Below, piece after piece: positions 15,326 through 23,517 of a stretch of DNA of 64,000 bases. Position 1 is the first letter of the stretch. Each line of letters opens with the position of its first letter. A program made the translations under genes and the position numbers. The stretch covers positions 124,001 to 188,000 of the forward strand of contig CAWVKS010000009.1 of the NCBI GenBank assembly GCA_963930055.1, read 5' to 3'. The DNA comes from Pullichristensenella sp963930055 (GTDB taxonomy: Bacteria; Bacillota; Clostridia; Christensenellales; Aristaeellaceae). The notes beneath the pieces were generated by a model. The model had not been told where the DNA came from. It saw only the letters and a list, made by a program, of their open reading frames with translations, and made no database searches.

Positions 15326-16842
15326 GGGTCAATCCCAAATTCTGTGTAAACTCCAAATGAGGCATGAACAGAGCAGGATCATCCATTGTGCGCGGCAGCG
15401 GATTTATCCGACTGCCGCCTTGTGTGCAGTATAACGCCGGCGGGGGTGGATGTCAAGGGCGGCGGCAAGGCCGCCGTTCATCGGAGCGCCGCGTACAGCG
15501 GCGCGCAGACCCTTGACGTCCGGCTCCGGCGGTGTTATTCGGGCATGCGTCCGGCAAAGTAGATCGACAGCTGCGCGTGGATCACGCTCCAGTCCTGCCG
15601 CCGTCCCGTCCACTTTTTCGTGATGCCCATCATCGCCAGATACAGCATTTTCAGCAGGCTGTCATCTGTTGGAAACACCGATTTGGCCCTGGTCACCTTG
15701 CGCAGCTGGCGGTTGAAACCCTCTATGGCGTTGGTGGTATAGATCAGCCTGCGCACCTCCTGAGGGTACTTGAAATATGTACTCAGATTGGCCCAGTTCG
15801 CCCGCCAGGACTGGGAGATTCTCGGGTATTTCCCGTCCCAGCGCTCTCCAAAGGCGTCCAGAGCATTCAATGCTGCCTGCTCGTCTACGGCGGCATAGAC
15901 TGCCTTCAGATCCGCCATGAGGGCTCTTATATCCTTATAGGACACATACCGGCTGGAATTGCGCAGCTGGTGGAGGATGCAGTTTTGGATCTCGGTCTGA
16001 GGGAAGCTGGCGTGAATGGCCGCATCAAATCCCGTCAAGTTGTCCGTGCAGGTGAATATGTCCTCTACGCCTCGGTTCTTCAGACCATTGAGTACAGTCG
16101 CCCAGAATTTGGCGCTCTCGTTTTCTCCGACCCACATACCCAGAACGTCCTTCCGGCCGTTCAGGTCAATGCCAATAGCGATGTATACCGCCTTCTTCAC
16201 GATCTGGCCCTCGCTGCGGACATGGTAGTGGATCGCGTCCAGAAACACTACGGCGTAGATCCCCTCCAGCGGCCGTTGCTGCCACTCCCGCACGATGGGC
16301 AGGATCTTGTCCGTGATCCGGCTCACGGTGCTGTCTGAGACGCAGATGCCGTAGATGTCCTGTATATGGGCCTCAATATCTCCCGTCGTCATCCCCTTGG
16401 CGTACATGGACAGGATCTTCTCCTCTATGTCCTGGCTGATGCTGGTCTGGTTCTTCTTCAGCACCTGGGGCTCAAATTCGCCTTTCCGGTCGCGGGGAAC
16501 GGACACTTCCACATCTCCGAAGCTGGTGCGCAGCGTCTTGCTGCTGTGGCCGTTGCGGCTGTTGTCCGTGGCCTTGTTCCTGTAGTCGTATCTGCTGTAG
16601 CCCAGTTCATCCTCCAGCTCTGCCTCCAAGCCGTTCTCCATGAACTCCGCGATGGTCTCCTTGAACAGATTCTGGATGTCATCCATGCTGCCGATGTTTG
16701 CCATCTGCAGCAGCTCCCGGATCTTCTCCCGTCGCGCCTTTTCTTCCGGGGTACGGTTCTTTCTGGCCATGTGTTTTACCTCCTGTGTGATGCTTCTATT
16801 CTACACCTCATGGGAGGTTTACACAAAGTTTGGGACGGTCTC
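15326..16842 (-). mobile_element. IS256-family insertion sequence, copy 1
   Basis: A 1517-bp element with ends GGGTCAATCCCAAAttc and, read inward, GAGACCGTCCCAAActt. It is the reverse complement of copy 2 (21562-23081) apart from scattered changes and a 3-bp deletion in the transposase gene. I see no matching 8-bp flanking repeat. It interrupts an IS1182-like remnant on the left and a small gene on the right. Confidence 0.88.
15535..16770 (-). CDS. IS256-family transposase, one-codon deletion
   Basis: This 411-residue mutator-type transposase has Asp in VVFLDAIHYH, Asp in CTDNLTGFD and Glu in NAIEGFNRQL, plus the family motif GYSRYDYRNK. Compared with copy 2 it lacks three bases, so FIACTDN becomes FTCTDN three residues before the second catalytic Asp. 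Other differences are single residues. Whether it is still active cannot be told. It reads away from the cassette that lies between the two copies. Confidence 0.9.
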   Translation of the reverse strand: MARKNRTPEEKARREKIRELLQMANIGSMDDIQNLFKETIAEFMENGLEAELEDELGYSRYDYRNKATDNSRNGHSSKTLRTSFGDVEVSVPRDRKGEFEPQVLKKNQTSISQDIEEKILSMYAKGMTTGDIEAHIQDIYGICVSDSTVSRITDKILPIVREWQQRPLEGIYAVVFLDAIHYHVRSEGQIVKKAVYIAIGIDLNGRKDVLGMWVGENESAKFWATVLNGLKNRGVEDIFTCTDNLTGFDAAIHASFPQTEIQNCILHQLRNSSRYVSYKDIRALMADLKAVYAAVDEQAALNALDAFGERWDGKYPRISQSWRANWANLSTYFKYPQEVRRLIYTTNAIEGFNRQLRKVTRAKSVFPTDDSLLKMLYLAMMGITKKWTGRRQDWSVIHAQLSIYFAGRMPE

Positions 16843-16927
16843 CCATCTGCCGGAAAAAACCGGCAAGAACGAACAGCCCCAGCGCAAGGCAGAGCTTCGC
16901 AATGGATTTTCGCTTTGCAGCAGCCAT
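16843..16927 (-). pseudogene. Secreted-protein gene cut off by IS256 copy 1
   Basis: A strong site (GGAGGTGG) and ATG at 16927 open a frame MAAAKRKSIAKLCLALGLFV... that looks like a signal peptide or membrane anchor. The frame runs into the IS end after 28 codons and stops inside the IS. A TATAGT-like -10 element lies about 40 bp upstream on the minus strand. The rest of the gene is not in the window. It was probably part of the redox cassette before the IS inserted, or marks the edge of the transferred block. Confidence 0.5.
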
Positions 16928-17153
16928 CTATCCACCTCCCGCCAGTACCCTAAAACACTAATACTATACCATACAAGCGGTGAAAAAGCCAGTGTTTCCA
17001 AGGAAAAACGAACCAATCGGGTTCCCGCATAGATTGCCCTGCGTTATGTTGAAGTCAGATCATTCTCGTCCATCCTCACTTCGATCACGATATGTTCCTT
17101 CTCCCGAAACCTGACAACAAATATACCCTCTCATTGTTTTATCTTGCATCCTT

Positions 17154-18341
17154 CTACCCCTCCTCCTCATGGCATTTCCCGTTCCCTGCCGAGATGGGCA
17201 ACGTCATCTCAATCACTGTTCCAGTTTCGCCGCTCTCTCGAACCCGAACGTCGCCGCTGTGCAGATGGACGATCTCCCAGACCAGTGACAGTCCTAGTCC
17301 CACGCCGCCCTTTTCCCGGCTGCGAGACTTATCCACCCGGAAGAAAGGCTGGAACACGCTCTCACGGAAGTCCTCCGGAATGCCGCAGCCCGTGTCTTTG
17401 ATCTCAATCATCGCTTCTTCTCCCCGGTGGGACACGGCGGCGCATACGCTTCCGCCGGGGCGGTTGTATTTCACGCCGTTCTCCACCAGATTGAAAATGG
17501 CGCGGTAGACCAGTACGTCGCTGCCGGTGATCCACAGATCCTCGCCACTCTGGGAGAGCGTCACGCCGCTTTTCTCCGCCAGCGGCGACAGATCCGCCAG
17601 CACCTCCTCGATCATGGGAGCCAGCTGGATCCGGTCGTTGCGCGGCACGGCCTTCAGTTCACTCATGTCCAGCAGCGTCCGCACCATTCTGGACAGCCGC
17701 TCGGTCTGCTCCCGCAGCATGGCAATGGTTTCCGCAGTTTCCGGACAGCTGTCCCCATGGTCTGTGGACATGTACAGATCCAGCCGCGCCTGCATCAGCG
17801 CCAGCGGCGTGCGCAGTTCATGGGCGGCGTTGCCCACAAACTGCTGCTGAGCATCGAAGGTCTGCTTCAGCCGCAGCAGCATCTGATTGACGGCGCGGCT
17901 CAGCCGGCTGAACTCCACCGCCTCGTCCTCACTGAGGGTGATCTCCGTCAGGCTCTGCAGCTGTACGCGCTCTGCCTTGGCTGTGAACCGCTTCAGCGGC
18001 TTTAATGCCCTTCCGCTGACGAAATACGCCACCGCGCCGCCCAGCACGGTCACCGCCAGCGCGATATACCAGCCGCGCATGCAGAAGCTGTGCTTCGCAC
18101 CGGTCAGCTCCAACACGAACTCCCCACTGAAGCGCTCCGACATGTCCTTCCACTGTCCCTCCGGAATATCGACGCGGATGGCCAGCGGCTCCTCCTCCGC
18201 GTAGTGCATCACGTAATTGCCGATGGAGTCCATGTAGGCGTGGCCGGAGGAGCACAAAAGCGTCTTCATGGTCACACAGGCCGCCGCCAGCAGCAAAATG
18301 GTCAGCAGCGTGATCCGCCATTGCAGAGACAGTCGCTTCAT
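17154..18341 (-). CDS. Sensor histidine kinase of the redox cassette
   Basis: This 395-residue kinase has membrane segments at about 10-27 and 92-110, a short external domain of about 65 residues, a HAMP-like linker, a HisKA domain with HELRTP and an HATPase domain with NLVENGVKYN, DTGCGIP, FQPFFRVD and GGVGLGLSL. It overlaps the regulator gene by ATGA. The small external domain contains one Cys (HSFCMRG). A redox or metal signal is plausible given the thiol-rich genes beyond the divergent promoter, but this is inferred. Confidence 0.9.
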   Translation of the reverse strand: MKRLSLQWRITLLTILLLAAACVTMKTLLCSSGHAYMDSIGNYVMHYAEEEPLAIRVDIPEGQWKDMSERFSGEFVLELTGAKHSFCMRGWYIALAVTVLGGAVAYFVSGRALKPLKRFTAKAERVQLQSLTEITLSEDEAVEFSRLSRAVNQMLLRLKQTFDAQQQFVGNAAHELRTPLALMQARLDLYMSTDHGDSCPETAETIAMLREQTERLSRMVRTLLDMSELKAVPRNDRIQLAPMIEEVLADLSPLAEKSGVTLSQSGEDLWITGSDVLVYRAIFNLVENGVKYNRPGGSVCAAVSHRGEEAMIEIKDTGCGIPEDFRESVFQPFFRVDKSRSREKGGVGLGLSLVWEIVHLHSGDVRVRESGETGTVIEMTLPISAGNGKCHEEEG

Positions 18342-19015
18342 GGTTCACGGCCTCCCATCAAATATCCCTCGCCGATGCGGTTCAGAATCGGGTCATAGCC
18401 CAGCGCCGCTTTCAGTTTTTTTCGAAGGGACGAGATATGCACCCGGATGGAGTTGCTGAAGCTGTCCACGCTGCCGTCCCACACGTGCTCCATCAGCTCC
18501 TCCTGGCTCACCGGCCGCCCCTGGTTGAGCAGCAGGTATTCCAGAATACCGTTTTCCTTGCGGGTCAGGGCCACGTTCTCGCCTTTGGCCTGCGCTGTCC
18601 GCTTCACCGTATCAAAGGACAGATCTCCGCAGCGCAGCACCGCGTCGTGCTGCACAAAGCTGCGCCGGGTCAGACTGCGCACCCGCGCCTCCAGTTCCTC
18701 CAAATGAAAGGGCTTGACCAGATAGTCGTTGGCTCCGCAGTCCAGCCCCTCCACCTTGTCGCTGATCCGGCTGCGGGCGGAGAGAATCAGCACCCGGGTC
18801 TCCCGATCCCGCTCCCGCAGCGCCTTCAACAGCTCCATGCCGTCCCGCCCGGGCAGGTTCAGATCCAGCAGAATCAGGTCGTACTTCTCCGCCAGCAGCC
18901 AGTCCAGCGCGGAATCGCCGTCATAGCAGGCGTCTACCTCGTAGCCCTTTTGCTTCAAGCTTTTGGCCAGCGTGTCGCACAGCGCCCGCTCATCCTCCAC
19001 AATCAAAATCCGCAT
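18338..19015 (-). CDS. OmpR-family response regulator of the redox cassette
   Basis: This 225-residue regulator has a receiver domain (MRILIVEDERALCD, Asp in LILLDLNLPG, Lys in YLVKPF) and a winged-helix domain (LTRKENGILEYLL, SNSIRVHISSLRKKL). The ATG at 19015 follows AAAGGAGG. The frame continues upstream to 19168 but would cover the divergent promoters. It is transcribed away from the CXXC/ferredoxin/thioredoxin operon and shares a 142-bp intergenic region with it, the standard position for a regulator of that operon. Confidence 0.9.
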   Translation of the reverse strand: MRILIVEDERALCDTLAKSLKQKGYEVDACYDGDSALDWLLAEKYDLILLDLNLPGRDGMELLKALRERDRETRVLILSARSRISDKVEGLDCGANDYLVKPFHLEELEARVRSLTRRSFVQHDAVLRCGDLSFDTVKRTAQAKGENVALTRKENGILEYLLLNQGRPVSQEELMEHVWDGSVDSFSNSIRVHISSLRKKLKAALGYDPILNRIGEGYLMGGREP

Positions 19016-19050
19016 GCCGCGCCTCCTTTGCGTTCGTGTGATTACGTCCA

Positions 19051-19124
19051 GTATAGCATACCGGCATAAAATGCGCATAAAGTTTTCTGTTTTAACGTGG
19101 ATTTTAGCCCTCATATCGTATAAT
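19051..19124. promoter_or_regulatory. Divergent promoters of the regulator and redox operons
   Basis: A TATAAT box at 19119-19124 serves the plus-strand operon and a TATACT box (19051-19056, minus) serves the regulator operon. Neither has a good -35 box. AT-rich GTTTT repeats lie between them (about 19082-19105). Weak -35 boxes with repeats fit activation by the adjacent OmpR-type regulator. Confidence 0.55.
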
Positions 19125-19157
19125 GAGCCTGCGAGAAGAAACAAAGGAGGGATCCCC

Positions 19158-19316
19158 ATGAAGCTCATTTCATCGGCCGCAGGCAGGCGCGCCGCGAGGC
19201 TGGGCGTTCTTATACTGGGCGCGGCGATGCTGGCCTACGGCGCATGGCGGGGCGAGGGCGCCACGGTGCTGTCCAAGGCCATCCGAATCTGTCTGGAGTG
19301 CATAGGCATTGGATAA
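19158..19316 (+). CDS. CD1871A-family CXXC micro-protein
   Basis: This 52-residue protein starts MKLISSAAGRRAARLGVLIL behind AAAGGAGG. It has one membrane helix (about 15-28), then YRGExATV-like sequence (WRGEGATVLSKAIRICLECIGIG) with a C-terminal CLEC (CXXC) motif. This matches the CD1871A family as I recall it from clostridia. Its last codons overlap the TTG start of the ferredoxin gene. The CXXC pair probably sits at the membrane surface and could relay electrons or bind metal. No biochemical role is known to me. Confidence 0.8.
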   Translation: MKLISSAAGRRAARLGVLILGAAMLAYGAWRGEGATVLSKAIRICLECIGIG

Positions 19317-20241
19317 GAAGAAAGCAAAGCTCAAGGCGCCGCCCGTTTCCGGTTTTCTCGCCCGGTTCCGGGGACTTCTCCAGGCCTGCGCAGCGCTGTC
19401 GACCAATCCGCACCTGCTTAACCTGTTCAATGGGCAAATCTACCGGGGAAAGGGAAAGGCTGTCTGCGTGCCGGGGCTTAACTGCTACTCCTGTCCCGCC
19501 GCCACGGGGGCGTGTCCCATTGGGGCGATTCAGTCGGTGATCGGATCGTCCAAATTCAAATTCTCCTACTACGTCACCGGCACGCTGATTCTGCTGGGTG
19601 TGCTGCTGGGGCGATTCGTGTGCGGTTTCCTGTGCCCCTTCGGGTGGTTTCAGGAGCTGATTCACAAGATTCCGCTGCCCAGAAAGAAGCTGTCCACGAA
19701 GAAGCTCAAACCGCTGCGGTATCTCAAGTACCTGATTCTGCTGCTGACGGTGACGCTGCCGCTGATCTTCACCAACGAGGTGGGGCTGGGCGATCCCTTC
19801 TTCTGCAAGTACCTGTGCCCCCAGGGCGTGCTGGAGGGAGCGATTCCCCTGTCCATGGCCAGCGACAGCATCCGAAGCGCGCTGGGCAGTCTGTTTATAT
19901 GGAAGAGCGCGGTGCTGGGGGCGGTCGCCATTCTGAGCCTGCTGTTCTACCGCCCGTTCTGCAAGTGGCTGTGCCCGCTGGGCGCATTCTACGCGCTGTT
20001 TAACCGGGTATCGCTGACGGGCATGCAGGTGGACGTGCACAAATGCGTTCACTGCGGCCGATGCGAGAAGGCCTGTAAGATGGACGTGGACGTAACGAAG
20101 ACCCCGGATCATCCCGAGTGCATCCGCTGTGGCATGTGCGTCAAGGCCTGTCCCACAGGCGCGGTCAGCTTCCGCTGCGGGCTTGGGCGCGGAGCGAAGG
20201 AAGACAAGAATCCAATCGGCGCAAGCGCCGCGGAGAAATAA
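19309..20241 (+). CDS. NapH/YccM-like membrane 4Fe-4S protein
   Basis: This 310-residue protein, started at TTG 19309, has about five membrane helices. It carries Cys motifs CYSCPAATGACP, CGFLCPFGWFQE, CKYLCPQGV and CKWLCPLGAF, then two ferredoxin-type clusters CVHCGRCEKACKM and CIRCGMCVKACPTGA near the C-terminus. Proteins of this class (NapH, NosR C-terminus, YccM) move electrons between cytoplasmic donors and membrane or external acceptors. Between a CXXC micro-protein and an exported thioredoxin it may supply reducing power across the membrane, doing the work that CcdA/DsbD does elsewhere. That is inference. Start and length fit the family. Confidence 0.85.
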   Translation: MDKKKAKLKAPPVSGFLARFRGLLQACAALSTNPHLLNLFNGQIYRGKGKAVCVPGLNCYSCPAATGACPIGAIQSVIGSSKFKFSYYVTGTLILLGVLLGRFVCGFLCPFGWFQELIHKIPLPRKKLSTKKLKPLRYLKYLILLLTVTLPLIFTNEVGLGDPFFCKYLCPQGVLEGAIPLSMASDSIRSALGSLFIWKSAVLGAVAILSLLFYRPFCKWLCPLGAFYALFNRVSLTGMQVDVHKCVHCGRCEKACKMDVDVTKTPDHPECIRCGMCVKACPTGAVSFRCGLGRGAKEDKNPIGASAAEK

Positions 20242-20270
20242 TCACAGAAAAGAAACGGAGGACATTTTCA

Positions 20271-21467
20271 ATGAAGAAGACCTGGATCGCGCTGCTGCTG
20301 GCGCTGTGTATGCTAACCACTGTAGGAGCCGCTTCCGCCTGCTGCGCAGATGCCTGCTGCACGGGCACGTCCGGAATGGACGAGACACAGACCATGGAGG
20401 AAACCTGCCCCTGCATGATGGACGGCAAAGGCGTGAACGGCTGCCCGTGCGTAAGCGACATGTGCGGTGAGGACTGCCTGTGCATGGACGGCAAGTCCTG
20501 CATGCAGGACGGCATGCGCGCCGACGGGTGCATGTGCGAAAAGCAGTGCGCCTGTGAAAATGAATGCGCCTGCGCCGAGAAGAAGCTGGAAATGCTGACG
20601 GCTGAAATGAACGCCGTGTTCGAGAAAAACATGGATCTGTGGAACCGGTTTTTCGGCATGATGGACAAGCAGCCGGACATGGACATGAGCTACGCCGATT
20701 ACCTGACGGCGCAGCTGGAGACGTCGAAGGAAAAGCTCACTGAGGACGAGTACAAGCTGCTTCAGCAGGACATTGAGACCATCCGCCGACTGGACGCGGA
20801 AATGGAAAGGCTCATGCTGAAAGACGCCACGGCGGCGGACTCGGGCATGGCGGTGGAGTGCGGCATGGTGGCGGCGGACGGCGGCATGGTCATGGGAAGC
20901 GAAGGGATGGCCATGGCGGACGGCGTCACGGATAACATGGACATGAGCATGGAGGACGATTCGTCCGAGAAGTTCCCTCCCTTTGAGGGTTCGGATCTGG
21001 ACGGCAACCCCGTGACCAGCGAGCTGTTTAAGGAAAACTCCGTTACCGTGGTCAACTTCTGGTTCTCCTCCTGCCCGCCCTGCATTGCGGAGCTGAGCGA
21101 ACTGAACGCGCTCAACGAGGAGCTCAAGCTGAAGGGCGGCGCGGTGATCGGTATCAACGCCGACACCATCGGAGGCGACGAGAGCATGATCATGGAAGCC
21201 CGGAGCATCCTGGAAAAGAAGGGCGCCGCGTACCAGAACATCCACTTCTCCACGGATAGCGAGGCTGGAAAGCTTACCTACAGCATCACGGCATTCCCCA
21301 CGACGGTGGTGGTGGACCGCAATGGCCGGATGATCGGCGAGCCGATTCTGGGCGGCATCAACAACGAAGCCCAGATGAAGGCGCTGCAGGTCATTATTGA
21401 CGAGGTACTGGCCAGAGACATGGCGACGCTGGACAAGGACATGATGATGAAACCAGACGGCATGTAA
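20271..21467 (+). CDS. Secreted Cys/Met-rich TlpA-like thioredoxin
   Basis: This 398-residue protein has a signal peptide (MKKTWIALLLALCMLTTVGA). About 80 residues follow that hold 18 cysteines in CC, CPC, CLC, CMC and CAC pairs, then a helical segment (about 100-190), a Met-rich stretch (about 190-250, around 11 Met) and a C-terminal thioredoxin domain with active site SSCPPC and cis-Pro loop AFPTTVV. TlpA/ResA proteins reduce disulfides or metal sites outside the membrane. The metallothionein-like head and Met-rich linker point to soft-metal binding, with copper(I) the most natural guess. It is the third gene of the cassette, 29 bp after the ferredoxin. The signal may be a poor lipobox (ASAC). 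Confidence 0.8.
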   Translation: MKKTWIALLLALCMLTTVGAASACCADACCTGTSGMDETQTMEETCPCMMDGKGVNGCPCVSDMCGEDCLCMDGKSCMQDGMRADGCMCEKQCACENECACAEKKLEMLTAEMNAVFEKNMDLWNRFFGMMDKQPDMDMSYADYLTAQLETSKEKLTEDEYKLLQQDIETIRRLDAEMERLMLKDATAADSGMAVECGMVAADGGMVMGSEGMAMADGVTDNMDMSMEDDSSEKFPPFEGSDLDGNPVTSELFKENSVTVVNFWFSSCPPCIAELSELNALNEELKLKGGAVIGINADTIGGDESMIMEARSILEKKGAAYQNIHFSTDSEAGKLTYSITAFPTTVVVDRNGRMIGEPILGGINNEAQMKALQVIIDEVLARDMATLDKDMMMKPDGM

Positions 21468-21561
21468 TCGACGAAGCGGCGCAGGCAACATCCCGTGCGT
21501 AAGTACTTCCCAGTTTGTTCAGATTCCCATACGTTTTTGTGAAAGGAAAACTGCACCATAA

Positions 21562-23081
21562 GAGACCGTCCCAAACTTTGTGTAAACCTCCCATGAGGTG
21601 TAGAATAGAAGCATCACACAGGAGGTAAAACACATGGCCAGAAAGAACCGTACCCCGGAAGAAAAGGCGCGACGGGAGAAGATCCGGGAGCTGCTGCAGA
21701 TGGCAAACATCGGCAGCATGGACGACATCCAGAATCTGTTCAAGGAGACCATCGCGGAGTTCATGGAGAACGGCTTGGAGGCAGAGCTGGAGGATGAACT
21801 GGGCTACAGCAGATACGACTACAGGAACAAGGCCACGGACAACAGCCGCAACGGCCACAGCAGCAAGACGCTGCGCACCAGCTTCGGAGATGTGGAAGTG
21901 TCCGTTCCCCGCGACCGGAAAGGCGAATTTGAGCCCCAGGTGCTGAAGAAGAACCAGACCAGCATCAGCCAGGACATAGAGGAGAAGATCCTGTCCATGT
22001 ACGCCAAGGGGATGACGACGGGAGATATTGAGGCCCATATACAGGACATCTACGGCATCTGCGTCTCAGACAGCACCGTGAGCCGGATCACGGACAAGAT
22101 CCTGCCCATCGTGCGGGAGTGGCAGCAACGGCCGCTGGAGGGGGTCTACGCCGTAGTGTTTCTGGACGCGATCCACTACCATGTCCGCAGCGAGGGCCAG
22201 ATCGTGAAGAAGGCGGCATACATCGCTATTGGCATTGACCTGAACGGCCGGAAGGACGTTCTGGGTATGTGGGTCGGAGAAAACGAGAGCGCCAAATTCT
22301 GGGCGACTGTACTCAATGGTCTGAAGAACCGAGGCGTAGAGGACATATTCATCGCCTGCACGGACAACTTGACGGGATTTGATGCGGCCATTCACGCCAG
22401 CTTCCCTCAGACCGAGATCCAAAACTGCATCCTCCACCAGCTGCGCAATTCCAGCCGGTATGTGTCCTATAAGGATATAAGAGCCCTCATGGCGGATCTG
22501 AAGGCAGTCTATGCCGCCGTAGACGAGCAGGTAGCATTGAATGCTCTGGACGCCTTTGGAGAGCGCTGGGACGGGAAATACCCGAGAATCTCCCAGTTCT
22601 GGCGGGCGAACTGGGCCAATCTGAGTACATATTTCAAGTACCCTCAGGAGGTGCGCAGGCTGATCTATACCACCAACGCCATAGAGGGTTTCAACCGCCA
22701 GCTGCGCAAGGTGACCAGGGCCAAATCGGTGTTCCCCACAGACGACAGCCTGTTGAAAATGCTGTATCTGGCGATGATGGACATCACGAAAAAGTGGACG
22801 GGACGGCGGCAGGACTGGAGCGTGATCCACGCACAGCTGTCCATCTATTTTGCCGGACGCATGCCCGAATAACACCGCCGGAGCCGGAGGTCAAGGGTCT
22901 GCGCGCCGCTGTACGCGGCGCTCCGATGAACGGCGGCCTTGCCGCCGCCCTTGACATCCACCCCCGCCGGCGTTATACTGCACACAAGGCGGCAGTCGGA
23001 TAAATCCGCTGCCGCGCACAATGGATGATCCTGCTCTGTTCATGCCTCATTTGGAGTTTACACAGAATTTGGGATTGACCC
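21562..23081 (+). mobile_element. IS256-family insertion sequence, copy 2
   Basis: A 1520-bp element with ends GAGACCGTCCCAAACTTTG and, read inward, GGGTCAATCCCAAATTCTG. It is inverted relative to copy 1, so like ends face the 4.7-kb cassette between them. No 8-bp repeat is seen around it or around the pair as a unit. Confidence 0.9.
21634..22872 (+). CDS. IS256-family transposase
   Basis: This 412-residue mutator-type transposase starts behind GGAGG. It has Asp in VVFLDAIHYH, Asp in ACTDNLTGF and Glu in NAIEGFNRQLRK. It keeps the Ile-Ala pair deleted in copy 1, so this is the more likely functional copy and could act on the ends of both. It reads outward from the redox cassette. Confidence 0.93.
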   Translation: MARKNRTPEEKARREKIRELLQMANIGSMDDIQNLFKETIAEFMENGLEAELEDELGYSRYDYRNKATDNSRNGHSSKTLRTSFGDVEVSVPRDRKGEFEPQVLKKNQTSISQDIEEKILSMYAKGMTTGDIEAHIQDIYGICVSDSTVSRITDKILPIVREWQQRPLEGVYAVVFLDAIHYHVRSEGQIVKKAAYIAIGIDLNGRKDVLGMWVGENESAKFWATVLNGLKNRGVEDIFIACTDNLTGFDAAIHASFPQTEIQNCILHQLRNSSRYVSYKDIRALMADLKAVYAAVDEQVALNALDAFGERWDGKYPRISQFWRANWANLSTYFKYPQEVRRLIYTTNAIEGFNRQLRKVTRAKSVFPTDDSLLKMLYLAMMDITKKWTGRRQDWSVIHAQLSIYFAGRMPE

Positions 23082-23168
23082 CAACTGGCCGCGTATCAGC
23101 GTCGATCCAACGACCACATTATGACCTGCCTGGGCATGAGATCCCCCAATGAGGTGCTTGGCCTGTAG
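23082..23168 (+). pseudogene. Transposase C-terminal scrap
   Basis: Directly after the IS256 end an open frame gives QLAAYQRRSNDHIMTCLGMR then SPNEVLGL and a stop. The LGxRSPNEVL ending resembles integrase-core transposases of the IS3/IS481 kind. Only 28 codons remain, so the family is uncertain. Confidence 0.35.
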
Positions 23169-23190
23169 CAGGGGCTCCTGTAGCAAACAA

Positions 23191-23219
23191 GGCCATCCGG
23201 CGCATTGCGCCGGACGGCC
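23191..23219. terminator. GC-rich stem-loop
   Basis: GGCCATCCGGCGC-ATT-GCGCCGGACGGCC, a 13-bp stem with one mismatch. There is no T-run on either side, so it may be a degenerate terminator or a palindrome of the kind bordering the IS1182-type elements. Confidence 0.4.
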
Positions 23220-23389
23220 AAAGCCCAGTATGCTTTCCTTGCCACAGTCAAGGTCGGGTAGTATTTGCTTCGCAAATCTCCACCCTTCCCCTGACTGTTC
23301 TCGCTCGGTTCCGTGTTACCTATGTTTGGCGCTCGTACACGTAGTATGCCATCCCTTTCCCTCCCCTGTATTGACAAAACGCCTTTTTT

Positions 23390-23517
23390 GTGTTAGGGTG
23401 GAAATGTAAGATCACCATCTTACAACACAACGCGTTCAAATACGGCGTTGCCAAACACGTCGGTTCGTCCGACCTCACAGTGTGTGAGTTGTCCGCTTCG
23501 GCGGGCATTTTTATTTT
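23390..23517 (+). ncRNA. Candidate structured small RNA with terminator
   Basis: In about 128 bases five hairpins follow one another: TGTAAGAT/ATCTTACA (23405-23424, with an outer GTGT/ACAC), AACGC/GCGTT (23429-23449), GTCGG/CCGAC around TTCGT (23459-23473), CTCACA/TGTGAG (23474-23488) and GTCCGC-TTCG-GCGGGC (23491-23506). ATTTTTATTTT follows. The last is a clear intrinsic terminator. TTGACA at 23371 with a TGn-type -10 region near 23391-23399 could start the transcript. No protein frame fits. I do not recognise an RNA family. A T-box was considered because of AGGGTGG but the conserved GNACCGCG is missing. Confidence 0.5.

Noticed and set aside
17041..17153. Possible coding scrap on the minus strand upstream of the kinase stop (EGIFVVRFREKEHIVIEVRM...)
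   Set aside because: The residue pattern looks protein-like but there is no start codon with a site, no family recognised and a length under 35 codons.
15326..23081. Simple composite transposon with target-site duplication
   Set aside because: The 8 bp outside the two IS256 copies (AGGCGGTA on the left, CAACTGGC on the right) do not match, so one clean insertion event is not supported.
23390..23430. T-box leader suggested by AGGGTGG and a following hairpin
   Set aside because: The conserved GNACCGCG of the antiterminator is missing, and no tRNA-related gene follows on the plus strand.
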